Position numbers and translations under genes: made by a program
The notes under the pieces: model-generated
Told to the model about the DNA's origin: nothing
Seen by the model: only the letters and a program-made list of their open reading frames with translations
Database searches by the model: none
Source: Sesamum alatum
Lineage: Eukaryota > Streptophyta > Magnoliopsida > Lamiales > Pedaliaceae
Reading direction: 5' to 3'
Length of the DNA stretch: 64,000 nt
NCBI GenBank assembly: GCA_034509735.1
Contig: JACGWO010000001.1
Location: forward strand, 32,119,966-32,183,965
Part shown: piece by piece, positions 46,869 to 59,469 of the stretch
Layout: each line of letters begins with the position of its first letter
Position numbering within the stretch: the stretch's first letter is position 1

Positions 46869-49034
46869 TGTTAGAATATGTGACCAAAAAGCCAATTAGA
46901 TTGGTTGTTCTGAAAACTATTCGTCGATTTTTATCAAAGTAATATTCTACATATGAATAAAGTAAGTATTCCTCATTGACTAAATGTGTTTATTGTGCTT
47001 ATTATTAGCATTCAACGGCATTTCAATGTCACAACAAATGCCCACAGATCGAATGTTTAAATCCATAGAGTTGAGTTGCGCATTGGTTGGCGCCTACGAA
47101 ACTGACTCATGAGGGTCGGTCTGAAACGTTCCAAGTCAAGGGCCTTAAGACTTGACCTCGAGTGTCTTATAGAGACTTACACTAAGTATTGCACTCGTTG
47201 GGTGAGTGTCGACTTTCATCGGTGCCAGACGTAGGCCATCTATACAATTTTATCGGGTTAGTTGGCAAGGTAGTCAACTGACTGAACTGACTCACAGTAA
47301 TCGTCATATGAAAGCCTTAGAGGCTTGGTCGACATGACTAGAATTCCCGATTTTGATAGTACAAGATTAGTCCTCGGACTTGAGGAATCATGGCAATCGC
47401 ATGTATATGAAGGTTGTATCTTTGATCTGACGAGAGGTGACTATGTCTTTGAATGGTTATTATAAGCCTTGTCCAGTGTTGTCGGAGTATGTAGTGAGGA
47501 CGGTGGATTCCATGACAGAATCTATCCTTTGTCAATATTTGGCAGCTGTGTCTCCTATGTGCTCTGAGATGGGTTAAACTCTTCAAGTCTACAACCATAG
47601 CGATTGGTCGAGTAGGGAATGGTTCTCTAGGTCAATTAATAGAGTAAACGCACTTTGAGTATGAAGCATAGTTGCCTGGTCCAGGATAAGAACCGACACC
47701 CAATTCCATGCTATAGACTAAGGTTGGGAAACGGTAGACGGAAGGACCGTACGTACCTGTATGGAACTTGGGACTTCAATGTTCATGAAAATATTTACCT
47801 AGTCTCTAGTGTCCCTGACCATTGCTCGACGGCCACCCATGGTGACGGGCATTTTTTATTAATGGTTAACTAGAAGTAATTAATTAAATTAGATTTAATT
47901 AATTGATTGTGTTGGATACAAGCCCAAGTCTAGTTGAGGGTTAACCTAAAGAGTCACACACAAATCACTGAGGAACTGATGGAACTGATACCGGAAGAAA
48001 TAAATTAATTTAATTGGATTAAATTAATTCAAGGAGAATATAAATTATTAGTCATTTATCGGGAAAGTCCATTGAATAGATGGCCCAAGAATTAATTAAT
48101 TAAATTAATTAATTTTAGCTTACCTTAAATTAATTGAATAAATTTATTGGATGTAACTTAATTAATTGATTGAATCAATTAATTAGTGCTTTGGTTTATG
48201 TATATTTAATTGGATTAAATAAAAAATTTTATTTCAATAAGGTTTAAATTAATTGGATTAATTTGATTCCCATGGATCACTTGATTTAATTTGATTAAAT
48301 CAGGATCGGTCAAACCGGTCCATGACTTGAAGTCCAAGCTCAGTGATAAAGCAACTTGAGAAGGAGATGAAAATCCTCCATGAAATGTGTGACATATGGG
48401 AGGTTGCACAAGTACTGAACTCATATGATGAGTAGTGGTGCACATGTTGTGCTTAGTGTATAGAAGTTATTTGGAAATAACTTATTTTTGTATGTAATTT
48501 GATTACACTACACAAGACAAGGATACTCTTTTTCACTCCCCAATTTGCTCTCGCCTCTCTTAAGCCACAAAATTTCTATAATTTTTCTTCATGTTTTGAG
48601 TTCTCCTTGAATTATATTCAAGTTGAAAATAAGAGAAATATGTATACACTAATCATTAGTGTAATACGGTTTCATTTCTTCCCCAATCCAGCTCTACCTT
48701 GCAGCAGATCTAGATGTGCTACCGTAAGTGTTGTGAGGAAAAATTAGAGGGATTCTAATTTGAATCCCAAAGTGAACGGGAAAAGGAACAAAAAGGAAAA
48801 ATAATGCTTGTTGCGATGCAACATTAGAAAATGAAAAGGTAATGTTTCGGTTTATAATTTGTGTAGTTTTTTGTTTTCTCTGCTTTAACCACATTTATAC
48901 ATGTTTTTATGTATGTTGACGTCATTGAAAACACCGAATGTCCGGGAGTTAAAAGGGAACACCCCTTTAAAATCGAATTTAAATTTCTTTATTTTACGCT
49001 TTCCCTACGTTCCTAGGCCGTACCAATTCTTTCA
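46869..49034 (+). repeat. D2 3' LTR (R3, 2,166 bp)
   Basis: It runs from TGTTAGAATATGTGACC directly after the polypurine tract to CCGTACCAATTCTTTCA. The core is at 47796-47842. The right flank GAAAC leads into minus-strand F pol. Confidence 0.9.
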
Positions 49035-49039
49035 GAAAC

Positions 49040-49533
49040 CTATACCTTTTAGGTATCTAAGGTGTTCTGGTCATCCCTAGGAGAACTGGAATATAGTCGG
49101 TATGCAAACTTGATTTTTAAAATGAGTGTGTTGTATCGTACTAAGGTGCCGTTTTACTTGATTCCTAGAGGAGCTACTCCTCATGTCGGTTATCCTCTGA
49201 AATACAATTTCCTTTATGACAACCCATGAACCTGTACAAACTTAGTTGGTCTCCCACTATTTCCTTAACATATGCGAGACCATCCTACATACTCAAGTAC
49301 TTTGTAGAACACAGGTTTGCCATGCTATATCCAATATGGTGTCTGGACCACGATCTTTAGAAAGTGACATGTTTTACAACTTCGCTACTGTCTTAAGAAC
49401 ACGCCCAGATGGGCCAAGGTAGTTCAGTGAAACACCGACCGAACCATGTCCAACAAGGTTCGATTCCTCCTTTATCAGAGACATTGTTCAGATGCAGCGC
49501 TCCAGCAAGAATTCCACTTAGTAAGAATTCCAT
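49040..49533 (-). pseudogene. Element F integrase C-terminus remnant
   Basis: Minus-strand frames give a decayed copia integrase C-terminal region (a GLAYVKEIVGDQLSLYRF-like word matching the VKKVVGDKLESK part of element A). It is bounded by D2 on the left and an R1 solo LTR on the right. No open frame remains. Confidence 0.7.
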
Positions 49534-51518
49534 TGTTAGAATAGGTGACCATGTAAGCCAATTTTGGCAGGAATATGTAACCTATGTCTAGACAATTTCA
49601 GGTGTTTAATAAAACATTTATGAATAAAGAAGTGAAAATTCATATGGCAACACTTTGTTTACGTTCACTTATATCTGCTATTACATATTTGTTCACTACG
49701 CAAACAAAGCCCACAGACTGAGAATCGATTTCGGGGACTGGGACTACGCTTGGAGGTAGGTCCATGAAATCAGTCTTACCGAATCAGTCCGGAAATCTCC
49801 AAGTCAAGGAATCTCGAAAATGGGTACCGGGATTCCCTTTGAGACTTGCACTAAGCATCTGTTGTCGTATTTCATCGACGAGTGACGAAGGTCGTCTAAG
49901 CAGTGTTAGTGGGTCAGCATGCGAGGAAACAGCTGACTGAGGTGACTCGCGGGAACCGTCTTACGGAGGACCTTGAGTATGGTCAGCAAGATATGACGTG
50001 TATTCCCAGTTCCAACGGTACAGGTCAAGTCCTTTGACTTGAGGAACTGCTGAGTTTACCTGTACATCAGGTCTATATCTTAGATATGGTGAGAGATTGC
50101 CAAAATACTCTTAAGTAGTCATAAGCCATGTCTAGTGCAGCTCGGGTGTACAGAGTGACAGTAGTTTCCAAGAAAGGATCTGTCTCCTGTCAAAAGGCAT
50201 TGACAGTTGAGTCTCATGAATGCTCTGTGGCTTGTCCCTAAAATCTGTGGCCACAGTAACTGAATAGAAGGGAAGGTTTTCCTTGCGGCGTTTAGTAAGG
50301 ACAGACCGACACTTAGGTCCAAAACAGGTACCTGCATTTTCCGTGCCCTATACTCTAAGTGATGAGACCGAAGACAGAAGGACAAGTGTACTGTTAGAAC
50401 CTAAATGTTCATCCCCGAATATTTCACCTAGTTTCTAGTGCCATGGACCGTTGCTAGATGGCCACCCATGGTAACGGACGGATTTTAGGAATCTGACCAA
50501 GTCTAGCTGAAAGGTGAACCTAAAGAGTCACACACTATCCACACACACTTAATAATTAATTTGGAATTAAATATTGGAGTAAAGGAATGATTAAATTGGA
50601 TTTAATCGGGTCCTATATTTTCTTGGAGAAATTAATTTCTTCTATTTGATAAAGGGAATTAAATTAATAAATTGGATTTATTAAGGGAATTAATTTAATG
50701 GGCCTAGAATAAGTATTAATATTTATTTATCATATTTATTTGGCCTTTTGGAATATTTAATAGGATTTAAATATTCCATTAAATTAAATTACTGGTTGAG
50801 ATTTAATGGGAGAGATCAAAGGCTAGGATTGAATTTGACAAGGTCAAATTCTACTTTGACTAGGACTTTGACTAGGTCAAAATCCTAGTCAAATTAAGCT
50901 TCTAAAGAGGTGGAGTTTAAAGAGGATTAAACTCTTCCTCTATATATACCCCTAGCCTTGCACCTTTTGAAGGATGATGAAATTCCAACACACACACAAC
51001 ACACACTCGTCTCTCTCCCTCTTACCTCTCGTCCGCCCCCTCTCTCTCTACAAGAAATATATTTTCTTGTTCTTTTGTTCTTGGAACACTAGAACATTGA
51101 TGAATCAATACCGTTAATTCATAACGTGTTGTTGATTCATCCACTCCAAAAATCATACTTGTTCGTTGCTAGCACGACGTGCAAGATACGTGGGTGGATC
51201 GTGTGTCACGATTTGGAGGGTCTCAAGAACGAGATCTTGGTGCAAAACGGGGAACAACGCGCATAGCCGTTGAAGACGAAAACGACAACGGGTAGGTCTC
51301 GTTTTAATTTTTCGTCTCTCTCATTGTTTCTCCCTATGGCCTCCATGACTATTGAATGTTCTTCATATCATGAGATACACCGAACACCCGGGAATCTCAT
51401 GGTACACCCCTTGAGCGTGTTCTTTATTTATTAAAGCATGCTTTAAATTTTCGTATTTTATTTTATACCGCGCATCCGCATTCGCGCAATTTTCCGGGAC
51501 GATCCACGATTCCTTTCA
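49534..51518 (+). mobile_element. R1 solo LTR in element F
   Basis: It runs from TGTTAGAATAGGTGACCATG to GATCCACGATTCCTTTCA, 1,985 bp. The right flank is CCATT (51519-51523). The left side reads TTCCATTGTTAG, consistent with CCATT if one T was lost at the junction. The core is at 50425-50471, the TTGAC array at 50834-50893 and TATA at about 50939. It lies opposite to its host. Confidence 0.88.
50834..50893 (+). promoter_or_regulatory. TTGAC/GTCAA array, third solo R1 LTR
   Basis: TTTGACAAGGTCAAA, TTTGACTAGG and TTTGACTAGGTCAAA lie 46 bp before CTATATATACC. Confidence 0.6.
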
Positions 51519-51523
51519 CCATT

Positions 51524-53176
51524 ATCTTTAGATACTTCAAGAACTCCCACTAAATACACACCACTCGATCCAATAGAAGGTTTAATTTTGCAATCAGTTT
51601 GGTTCTACACTTCCAATCTAATTCCCCGGACCTTCCAAAGGTCCTTAGACTTGTGAACCGTCTTCTGGTCTTGTGTACTTAGTCACCCACAAATATCTGA
51701 CCGGATCCAATCCTACAGACTTCTAGCAAGCATACTTTATCCTACAAACAGCTTCTTTGTCTCCTTCCTGCTCAAGAAGGACTTGCAAGCTAGTAGGCTC
51801 AAATTATCTATTTCTAGACTCCTTGAATCGACTAACATCCTTATCCTAACTAGGGGAATGTGACCTAGTTTTCCACGTCAAATCTGTGAGTATATATTAA
51901 TTATCCATTTTATTATTTATTTTGAGCATTCATAATCTAATTATGGGATAGTATTGAAATAGTTATGCAAACAACCTAACAGATAAGAATAACCATTCTT
52001 TGTCAAATAAAAGAAACTTTCATTGATAAAAAACATGTAGTCCTAATTGTCCAACAATAGAAAAACATAACGTGATCATGCTAGGTTACATAATTGTGAC
52101 CTATCAATTCTATCCTAACATGATCACTAATGGCTAAGTCTAACTAGTCCTATAGCTTCTACAGCAACAACCCTGCCATCACCTAGCTTTAGAACCATTT
52201 CCGTCTTAGCCTTCTGCTCCTTTCCATTACCTGCAAGCCATTTGCAGATATGAGCTCTACAGTTTGTATCCAATACCCAAGAAGTAGAATAGTAATCATG
52301 TTAAAGCTCAAATCCAATATACCTTGGTTGGAGAGGAGTTTAGGACACTCCCTCTTTCAATGCCCTTTTTTATGGCAATATATTCAAACAACTTTTGCAA
52401 TTCTTCGCTGTCAAACTGCGTTCCTCTTCCTTTTACCCATGCCCAGTGGGGCAACAAGAGCGCTGTAAGTTCATGCAGTGGCTAATATTGTCTTACCCTT
52501 CTTCCTCCTCTAGCGTCCGACCCCTTTGCCTGTCGGTTTTGAGGTTGAAGCCTCTCCTACCAATACTGATGACGCACACTTTTATATTGTTGTCTTGTAT
52601 TGAACCGACATGTTTATCAACTCATGAAGGTTTTTGTCGTAAGCCCATTCATGTTATAGTTAACGATAAACGGGTCAAAGAAAGGAGGAAGAGACTAAAG
52701 GATCACGTCATGTACGTCTCTTTTCATGATCAGCCTAGAGGTCTTTGAGCTTCTCCACTAGGGATAGCATCATCACTGCATGTTCTTGTACAGGCGACCC
52801 TTTTATAATCTTGGCACCTAAAAAATGCTTTTATCGCAGCATATCGAATATGCCAGTTCGATACCGCATAAACATTTTTCATGTGAAGCATCATCAAGCT
52901 GACATCATCCAGTCGATCATACTGTTTATGGATCTCATTAGTCATGGATGCCATTATGATGCTGCGGACCTTGCGGTTGTCCTCCTACCAGTCATTGAAC
53001 GTCAAACAATCTTCTGGTGAGCACCCTTCCAGCAAGGCCCAAGGAAGAGGCTTATCAAGAATGTAAGCCTGGTTTTCGAAATCGAGGACAATCATCATAT
53101 TTTGCTGCCAATTATTATAGTTTGTTCCGTCAAATTTGTTAGTCTCAAGAATTGCAGCGATCGGATTCTTAGACAT
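51524..53176 (-). pseudogene. Element F gag, protease and integrase N-half
   Basis: Gag begins at 53176 (MSKNPIAAILETNKFDGTNY). It has a stop near 52985 and continues as 52730-52954 (MTNEIHKQYDRLDDV). A knuckle and protease trace follows at about 52180-52400 with a SWVLDT-like word, then the pre-integrase region and integrase start (51524-51900). It is the same gene order as element A but with many more lesions. The left part of integrase continues at 49040-49533 across the solo LTR. RT and RNase H are missing from the window. Confidence 0.85.
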
Positions 53177-53531
53177 CTACATTGAAAATGTCAAACAGAA
53201 ATTTAGTAGATTATTATAATATTGAATTCAAGTTAAGACTTGAGTTTTAGTCATTAACCCCTCTCACTATTTCTTCGAATCCACTCTCAAGTGGGGCTTT
53301 CGTGAAACCATTTTCTAGTGGGCTTGGAGTCCATAAACGCAATTCTCCATGCCCCACTTTTGTGATTCATATGAAAAAAGCTTTGTGAGAGCTATCCAAT
53401 ACCATTCTCATCAAGTGAGATCCCTAAGATATTTTGCCTTGCCTCTTCACATAATCCCGAGGACTCCAAGCGAATCATGTTACTCAGTGTTTGGTTCGAC
53501 CCATCACCCAAATCATATCTCAACCATCACC

Positions 53532-53545
53532 CCACGACTCATGAG
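53532..53545 (-). promoter_or_regulatory. Leader palindrome box 2 (F)
   Basis: CCACGACTCATGAG, with one G-to-A change from the A box, lies 356 bp before gag. Confidence 0.65.
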
Positions 53546-53610
53546 ACAAGAAAACAAGAGCATATTCTGTTGTTCGTAACAATAGAGCAACTTTCTTACA
53601 TTCGAACGTG

Positions 53611-53624
53611 CCACGACTCGTGAG
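53611..53624 (-). promoter_or_regulatory. Leader palindrome box 1 (F)
   Basis: CCACGACTCGTGAG is identical to both element A boxes, 79 bp from its partner and 435 bp before gag. Confidence 0.65.
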
Positions 53625-54640
53625 GCCACGCTTGGATCAAAGTAGCTTACTCACTACATTGTTATGGATGGAAGGCTTGGAATAATCAAACCATTTGATT
53701 TTATTCCATTTTAGGCCTAATATATACTTGGACTATCCAAGTGAGAGTTTATTGTTTTGATGTGACCGAGACCTCATCATTATAAATATTTTGCATGCTC
53801 AAGTTTTAATCATTTAATATAAATAGATGCATTCCAAACACATCATATCTCAAAGCATTAACACATACGTCACATGGAAAACAAGCCTAGTAGCCCTCTG
53901 TTGGATGATCACAAGCTCACTCCTAAGTGATCCACTGAGCCCCCAGTGGATCTATGGTCAATCTAGGGTATGGAGTACACTATTACAAATTTACATCCTA
54001 TTATCATTCTAATGGAGCCTTGTAAGTCTCTTGTTCTTCTTTTGAGCCTTCATCTCCATGGAAGCTTACATTTTAGAAACTAAAACCTCACGTGCTAATC
54101 TGCTCTCATTACAATTGAAAATGAAACCCCAATCATAAGTTGGGGGGAGTACATTAAAAGAGAGGAAGAAAGCTTTATTATTTTAAGGCTAAAAACGAAA
54201 GAAGGATTAAAAAAGAGACACGCAGACCTCACCCAATATGAAAATTAAACGGTAAATATGCTAAAGGGCTTAGTGATCATCCTCATTGTTTATCCAATAA
54301 ATAACAATAATACATTTATATCAAATAAAAATATGCTCACCAAATAAATAAATTCATGCATTGATTAAATTGATATCCAATATCATAAACAAGAACAAAA
54401 TTATATGTAGAAAATTACATATTAATAATACAATTAAAAATGGATATGAAATATCATACATCGAATGTACAAAAATATTTTTTTTTTTTGTGTGGAAACC
54501 ATTTTCAAATTAATTTAAGGCACAATTTAATTTTAGAAAAATCTAATTTAACTAAAATTAAAAATTAGCCAAAATTAATAAAGTTTAGAAAATATACAAA
54601 ACTGTGGAAAAACCAATTTTCTAGGAAAAACGGCCCAGCC

Positions 54641-54834
54641 GTTTTAGGTATTTTGCTTTATTTCTAATAACATAGGGGGGGTAAAATGTTGTTTTTATTT
54701 TCCACAGGGGGGTAAATTGCACGTTTCCCTTAACACAGGCGGGTACATTGAATTTTTTCCTTAGTTTGATAAAGATTGCTAAATAGTACCCAAAACCTCC
54801 AATGCAATTGGCTTTCTGGTCACCTATTCTATCA
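54641..54834 (-). repeat. Element F 5' LTR stub
   Basis: 54759-54834 match the first ~75 bp of the R3 LTR at 833 in reverse, ending CACCTATTCTATCA (terminus with one change). 54641-54758 is G-run sequence (GGGGGGGTAAAATG, GGGGGGTAAATTGC) that looks like a MITE arm. About 2 kb of LTR, the PBS and the leader start are gone. Confidence 0.65.
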
Positions 54835-56890
54835 CTGGAATCCATGGATCTCTCAATACCCTGACCTTTTGTCCATCACCTATGCCCCACCTGATTCCAG
54901 TTGGTATTAGAGATTTCTCCGTCCAGATGCTTCTCCAAGAGTTGGATAGTTTTGCTTCCATGAAATACACTCGAGGAAAGTACTTAGCTTTAAGGATTCT
55001 GCTGACAAACTTCCAGGCTGTGAAAGGATTCGACAAACTTGTTTTGCAACTAAAGCAACATTGAAAGCACCAAGGTCCCAAAAGCCCATGCCACCTTATG
55101 CCTTCTTTCACACAGTTTACTCTATGCAATACGATGAATCCTTTTCTCCTTTGGGCACCAGAAATTTGCAAGAATAGATTGTATTTCTTTGATTAAAGTT
55201 TTTGGCAGAGTAAAGCAACTCATGGCATAAAGAGGTATTGCTTGAAGGACAAATTGTATCAACACTTCTTTGTCTGCTTGTGACGGTTATTTCTCCTTCC
55301 ATCCTAACACCCTCTTCCAAACCCTCTCACGAATATAACGAAAAATCTCCTTCTTTTATTGCCCAATACAAGATGGAAATCCGAGGTACTTCTCATGTTT
55401 GTCTTCTACAATGACACAGAGTATTTGGGCAAGTTCCTCTTGTTTGTGTGCCTCCATGTTCCTACTAAAGATCACCAAGGATGTCTGTAAGTTGATAAAT
55501 TGGCCTTAAGTATTTTCATACCTCTGAAGAATGCCCCCAATGCAGCAAAAGGTCTCATTTGTTGCCTCACCAAAAACCAATGAGTCATTGGAAAAAAGGA
55601 GATGTGAAATCCGAGGTGCACCGCATGCCACAACTATACCTTTGAAATGGTTCGTAGCTTCTACTTCCTATAACAAACAACTGAGAACCTTTGCACACAT
55701 GATAAACATGTAAGGCGACAGCGGGTCCGCTTGATGGGGTCCCCGATGAGGCTTAATGTACCCAAACTTATTACTATTAAGAATGAAGGAGAAGAGATAG
55801 ACGAAACACAGAGCATAGACACAAATGTCTGGTGGAAACCTAACCTACCTAAGACTCTCTCCAGGAACCTCCACTTAATTCTATCATATGCTTTGTTCAT
55901 GTCTATAAGTGCAACATTGCCCATTTTTCCCCTTCTTTTATGTTTCAAAAAATTATGTATTTTACATGAGACTAGGACCTACCATGAACAAAGCTAATTG
56001 GAATGGAGAGATAATGGTATCAAGACAGACCTTAAGTCGATTAGCTCTAGCATTAGAAGTTAATTTAAAAACCACATTGCACAAGCTAATAGGTCTAAAT
56101 TTGAGAGATATGTCCCAGTGGCACATTTAGGGATAGGTACAATATATGTGTGACTAAGTCTAGGCAAAAAAGTATGGGAATTCAGAAACTCAAGCACACA
56201 TTTCCACACATTAACGCCCACACTATTCCATTACTTCTTCCTATCCTCTTCCCTAAGCCATTTCATTTTACTGCATTGTTTCCACTTGATCTCCCAGTCA
56301 CCTAAGAGCCCTTCAAGCTCTAATCTCAGCCTGTCACCTTTAGGCCTACTCTATCTAGTAACCGAGCCTTCATTGATTTTGCTAATTTCGTTCTCCAAGT
56401 CTCGAATTTTCTTCTCCGAATTCCCATATCCGGTAGGTCTTTTCCTTTCAAAGGAGAAGGAAGAGCTCCACTAAAACAAGTAATTTTACAATTGTTTATG
56501 CACTTGCAAGCCTTCTCATGCTCTGATGAAGAAATATGATCTTTCCAGCTATTAGCAATAATCTGTTCGCACCTTTGCCTTAATCCAGTAGGCTTCAAAT
56601 CTCCGAATACATTAGGACTGGCCTCCTCCCTTGGTTCTATTCTCGATCACAATCATGACGGGGGTTTGGTCGAAATAGATTCTTGGTAAGTAAGAAACTT
56701 TTGCAGCTGGAAACATCGATCTCCAACTACAGCAAGCAATGGCCCTATCAAGTCTTAATTGAACAATGGTTAGGGCTTCTCTATTGTTCAACCATGTGAA
56801 CTTTGGTCCAGTGTAACCTATATCATGAAGGTCTACCGCTTCAATCACTCTTCTGAATTCCCAAATATGACTAGCATTATACAGACTGGA
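54835..56890 (-). pseudogene. LINE ORF2, 5' half: endonuclease and RT
   Basis: Reading leftward, the endonuclease end shows FRRVIEAVDLHDIGYTGPKF and TW with an RLDRA word (56612-56890). A helical linker comes next (56326-56598). RT follows with VALIDMNKAYDRIKWRFLE (about 55830-55948); its catalytic loop region reads FSNDSLVF near 55590, so the usual aspartate pair is damaged. The C-terminal part at 54835-55171 has KAKYFPR, SWRSI, GIRWGIGDG and ends DPWIP at the break. Many stops are present. The endonuclease N-terminus is absent, consistent with 5' truncation. It continues at 14060-15818. Confidence 0.88.
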
Positions 56891-57460
56891 ACTCTCTTTC
56901 TTGATATGGTATCGACCAAGTGGCCCGATCTTTACGGCGTGGGCAAAATTGTAACAATGGTGGTCGAGACCTGACAAATGCAAATAGCTAACAAACGTTG
57001 CCAAAACTTGACCTGCTACTTAAAATACTCGACTAACCATGAGCATGAAAGAACAAATCCACACAACAACACACTTTGGTCGAGCACGAATTGTTGGCTT
57101 TGTGAATTTGTATCACCCACCTAATATACTAGATTGACAAAGCAAGGTTTCACAAAAGCTAAGATAAAATAAAATAATCAAATATATATGAGTTATTACT
57201 CAAATATTTCATATGCTCAAAAAATGATCTAAAGCTACTTATACATGGTTGAAACATGCCTTTCGTAGGCACTAAAAACGACCTTGGGTGTTGGTCAAGT
57301 GTCTTCGTGGTCCAAGAATCTCCTAGAAAACATGCAAAGCTCCTAAAAACCCCACAAGTTAGCCCTAATTACAATGTGTGCACAAAAGCTGAAAATTCAA
57401 GCACTAAACACTAGAACATTACCTAAAAAGTGCTTTCAGACTTCCAAATCAGCTTGTCCA
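56891..57460. other. Interval without a recognised feature
   Basis: It is moderately AT-rich with no coding frame I trust and no match to the LTR or leader families. It may be the pre-insertion flank of the LINE. The last 5 bp, GTCCA, are the target duplication of the following solo LTR. Confidence 0.5.
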
Positions 57461-59464
57461 TGTTAGAATAGGTGACCATAAAGCCAATTGGATTGGCAAT
57501 TTTGTGAACTATTCATCAATCTTTATAAATACAATATTATCCTGATGAATAAGAGTAATTATTCATTACTGTCATTGTGTTTGTTGCACTTACTACTGAC
57601 GATCAACAACATTTCAATGTCACAACAAATGCCCACAGACCAATTGGATAACCTATGTAGTTATGTTGCGCATTGGATCGCATCTATGAAACCAACTTCT
57701 GAGGGTTGGTCTGAAACATTCCAAATCGAGGACCTCGAGACTTGGCATCGAGTGTCCTATTGAGACTTGCACTAAGTATTACATTCATTGGGTGAGTGCC
57801 GAGTTTCATCGGCAACATACGAAGGTCGTCTATGCAATTTTAGTGGGTTAGTTGACAAGCTGGTTGACGACTGGACTGACTCGCAGAAATCATCATATGG
57901 AAGCCTTGGAGGCTTAGTTGGTATGACTGGAATTCCCGATTCCGATAGTACGGGATTAGTCCTCAGACTTAAGGAATCATGGCAGTCGCATGTATATGAA
58001 AACTGTATCTCGGATCTAGCGAGAGGTGATCATTCAGTAAGATGGTCATTATAAGCCTTGTCTAGTGTTGACAGAGTATGTAGCGAGGACGGTGGATTAA
58101 AAGATAGGATCTGTCCCCTATCAATATATGTCGGTGATGTCTACTATGCGCTATGAGATGGTTTAAACTCTAAAAGTCTATGGTCATAGCAATTGATTGA
58201 GTAGGAAAGGATTTCCAATGTCAATCGATAGAGTAAATGCAACTCGGGTATGAAACAAAGTTGCCTAGTCAATGATGGGAACCGACACCCAATTCCATAC
58301 CCTAGACTAAGACCGGGAGACGGTCGACAATAGGACCGTACCCGTATCAAACTCGAAGCCTAAATGTTCATGCCATTATTCACCTAGTCTCGAGTACCAT
58401 GGACCGTTGCTAGATGGCCACCCATGGTGACGGGCTGAAATGGATTCATCAATTAGTAGAGATGGACTAGAGATAATTAATTGGATTAATTATTGCATTG
58501 GGCGTAATTAATTAAGTGGATTGGATTTATTTAATTAATTAAGTGCATTTGGGCTAGTGAATTATTTAATTAAATTAAATATTCACTTGAAAACTAAAAT
58601 GTTTGATATTTTATTTAACTGGATTAAATAAACAAGTTCAATAAATTTATTCATTGGACTCTAATTAATTTTAGGACAAATTAAATGAGCCCGGTCCAAA
58701 TGCACATGGCTAGCCCACAATTGACTTTTCCTAACTCAAGGGTTGACATTCCTTGTAGAGAAAGAGCCAAAAGTCATCTACATACATTGAATGTAGGACT
58801 ATCCACATTCAATGTATGTAATTGTGGAGAGGTTATGGAAGATTGGAGAGATATGTGGAGGTTGCCTTATGGCTTAGAAGACTATGTCTTCCTTCCATGT
58901 CCCACACAATCATTCCGTCCCTTATCACAACAAATGCTTGGCTGATTTTTCTCTCTTTCTCCATGGAATTTTCATCCTTTGCATTCCTAGCCAACTTCTC
59001 CCTTCTCCTACCTTGTGTTCTTCTCGGTTTAGAACCAAGTGAAGAACAAAGGAAGATCGAAATACACTAATCGATAGTTTGGTTTAGATTTTCTCTTCCA
59101 TGGATTCATTCCTTGCTAGCATGAGGATGAATCTCATGACTCTGGTGTGGTGTGGACGTATTTAGAGGGCCTCTATGTTGAGGCCACGCATGGATGAACG
59201 TTGGGAAGGGATCAACGCGTGTAGCCGATCGGAGTAGAAAATCGAAAAGGTATTTTACGTTTATGTTCTCGTTTTTGTTATTTTATTCCATAGTCATAAA
59301 CGCTTGTTCATTATATGAATATCTTTATACTCTGGTTTTATACACCGATAGGCCAGGAACGTTCAAGGGCACACCCCATAAACGTGATTTAAATTTTGTT
59401 GTGTTGCACGTTATTATCTCCACCGCACTTCCGCCGCGTTCCCGGGCTGATCCGCTTTTCTTCA
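57461..59464 (+). mobile_element. R3-like solo LTR (2,004 bp)
   Basis: It runs from TGTTAGAATAGGTGACCATA to GATCCGCTTTTCTTCA with a perfect 5 bp duplication GTCCA (57456-57460 and 59465-59469). Its start resembles R3 and its end approaches R2 (CCCGGGCTGATCCGC). It may therefore be a further subfamily or a mosaic. The core is at 58381-58427. Confidence 0.93.
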
Positions 59465-59469
59465 GTCCA

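Larger units (their letters stand above)
37280..49034 (+). mobile_element. Copia element D2 (R3), host of a hAT
   Basis: The order is partial 5' LTR, PBS 38393-38405, leader, gag 40261, protease, hAT insertion 41235-44780, pol remnants, polypurine tract about 46857, and a complete 3' LTR 46869-49034. It is inserted in element F on the opposite strand. The right flank GAAAC (49035-49039) has lost its left partner. It is heavily mutated with no long open frame. Confidence 0.85.
53177..54640 (-). other. Element F untranslated leader
   Basis: It is colinear with the A and D2 leaders, including GTGGGCTTGGAGTCCA, CCGAGGACTCCAAGCGAATC and the palindromic boxes at 53532 and 53611. It stops at ACGGCCCAGCCGTT (about 54630), where the other leaders begin their GC island. 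The island and PBS are deleted. Confidence 0.8.
15819..54834 (-). mobile_element. Copia element F (R3), host of the 39 kb nest
   Basis: The left edge is TGAAAGAATC (3' LTR terminus, minus) and the right edge CCTATTCTATCA (5' LTR start, minus, with one change from TGTTAG). The flanks ATGGA (15814-15818) and CTGGA (54835-54839) differ by one base, fitting a 5 bp target duplication in the LINE. F's own sequence survives in 15819-17984, 49040-49533, 51524-54640 and 54759-54834. Its RT/RNase H and most of its 5' LTR are gone. Everything else between these points is later insertion. Confidence 0.75.

Noticed and set aside
58685..59070. Open frames at 58685-58945 and 58822-59070
   Set aside because: They lie within the solo LTR 57461-59464 downstream of its TATA region. 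There is no domain, and they are not conserved in sister LTRs.
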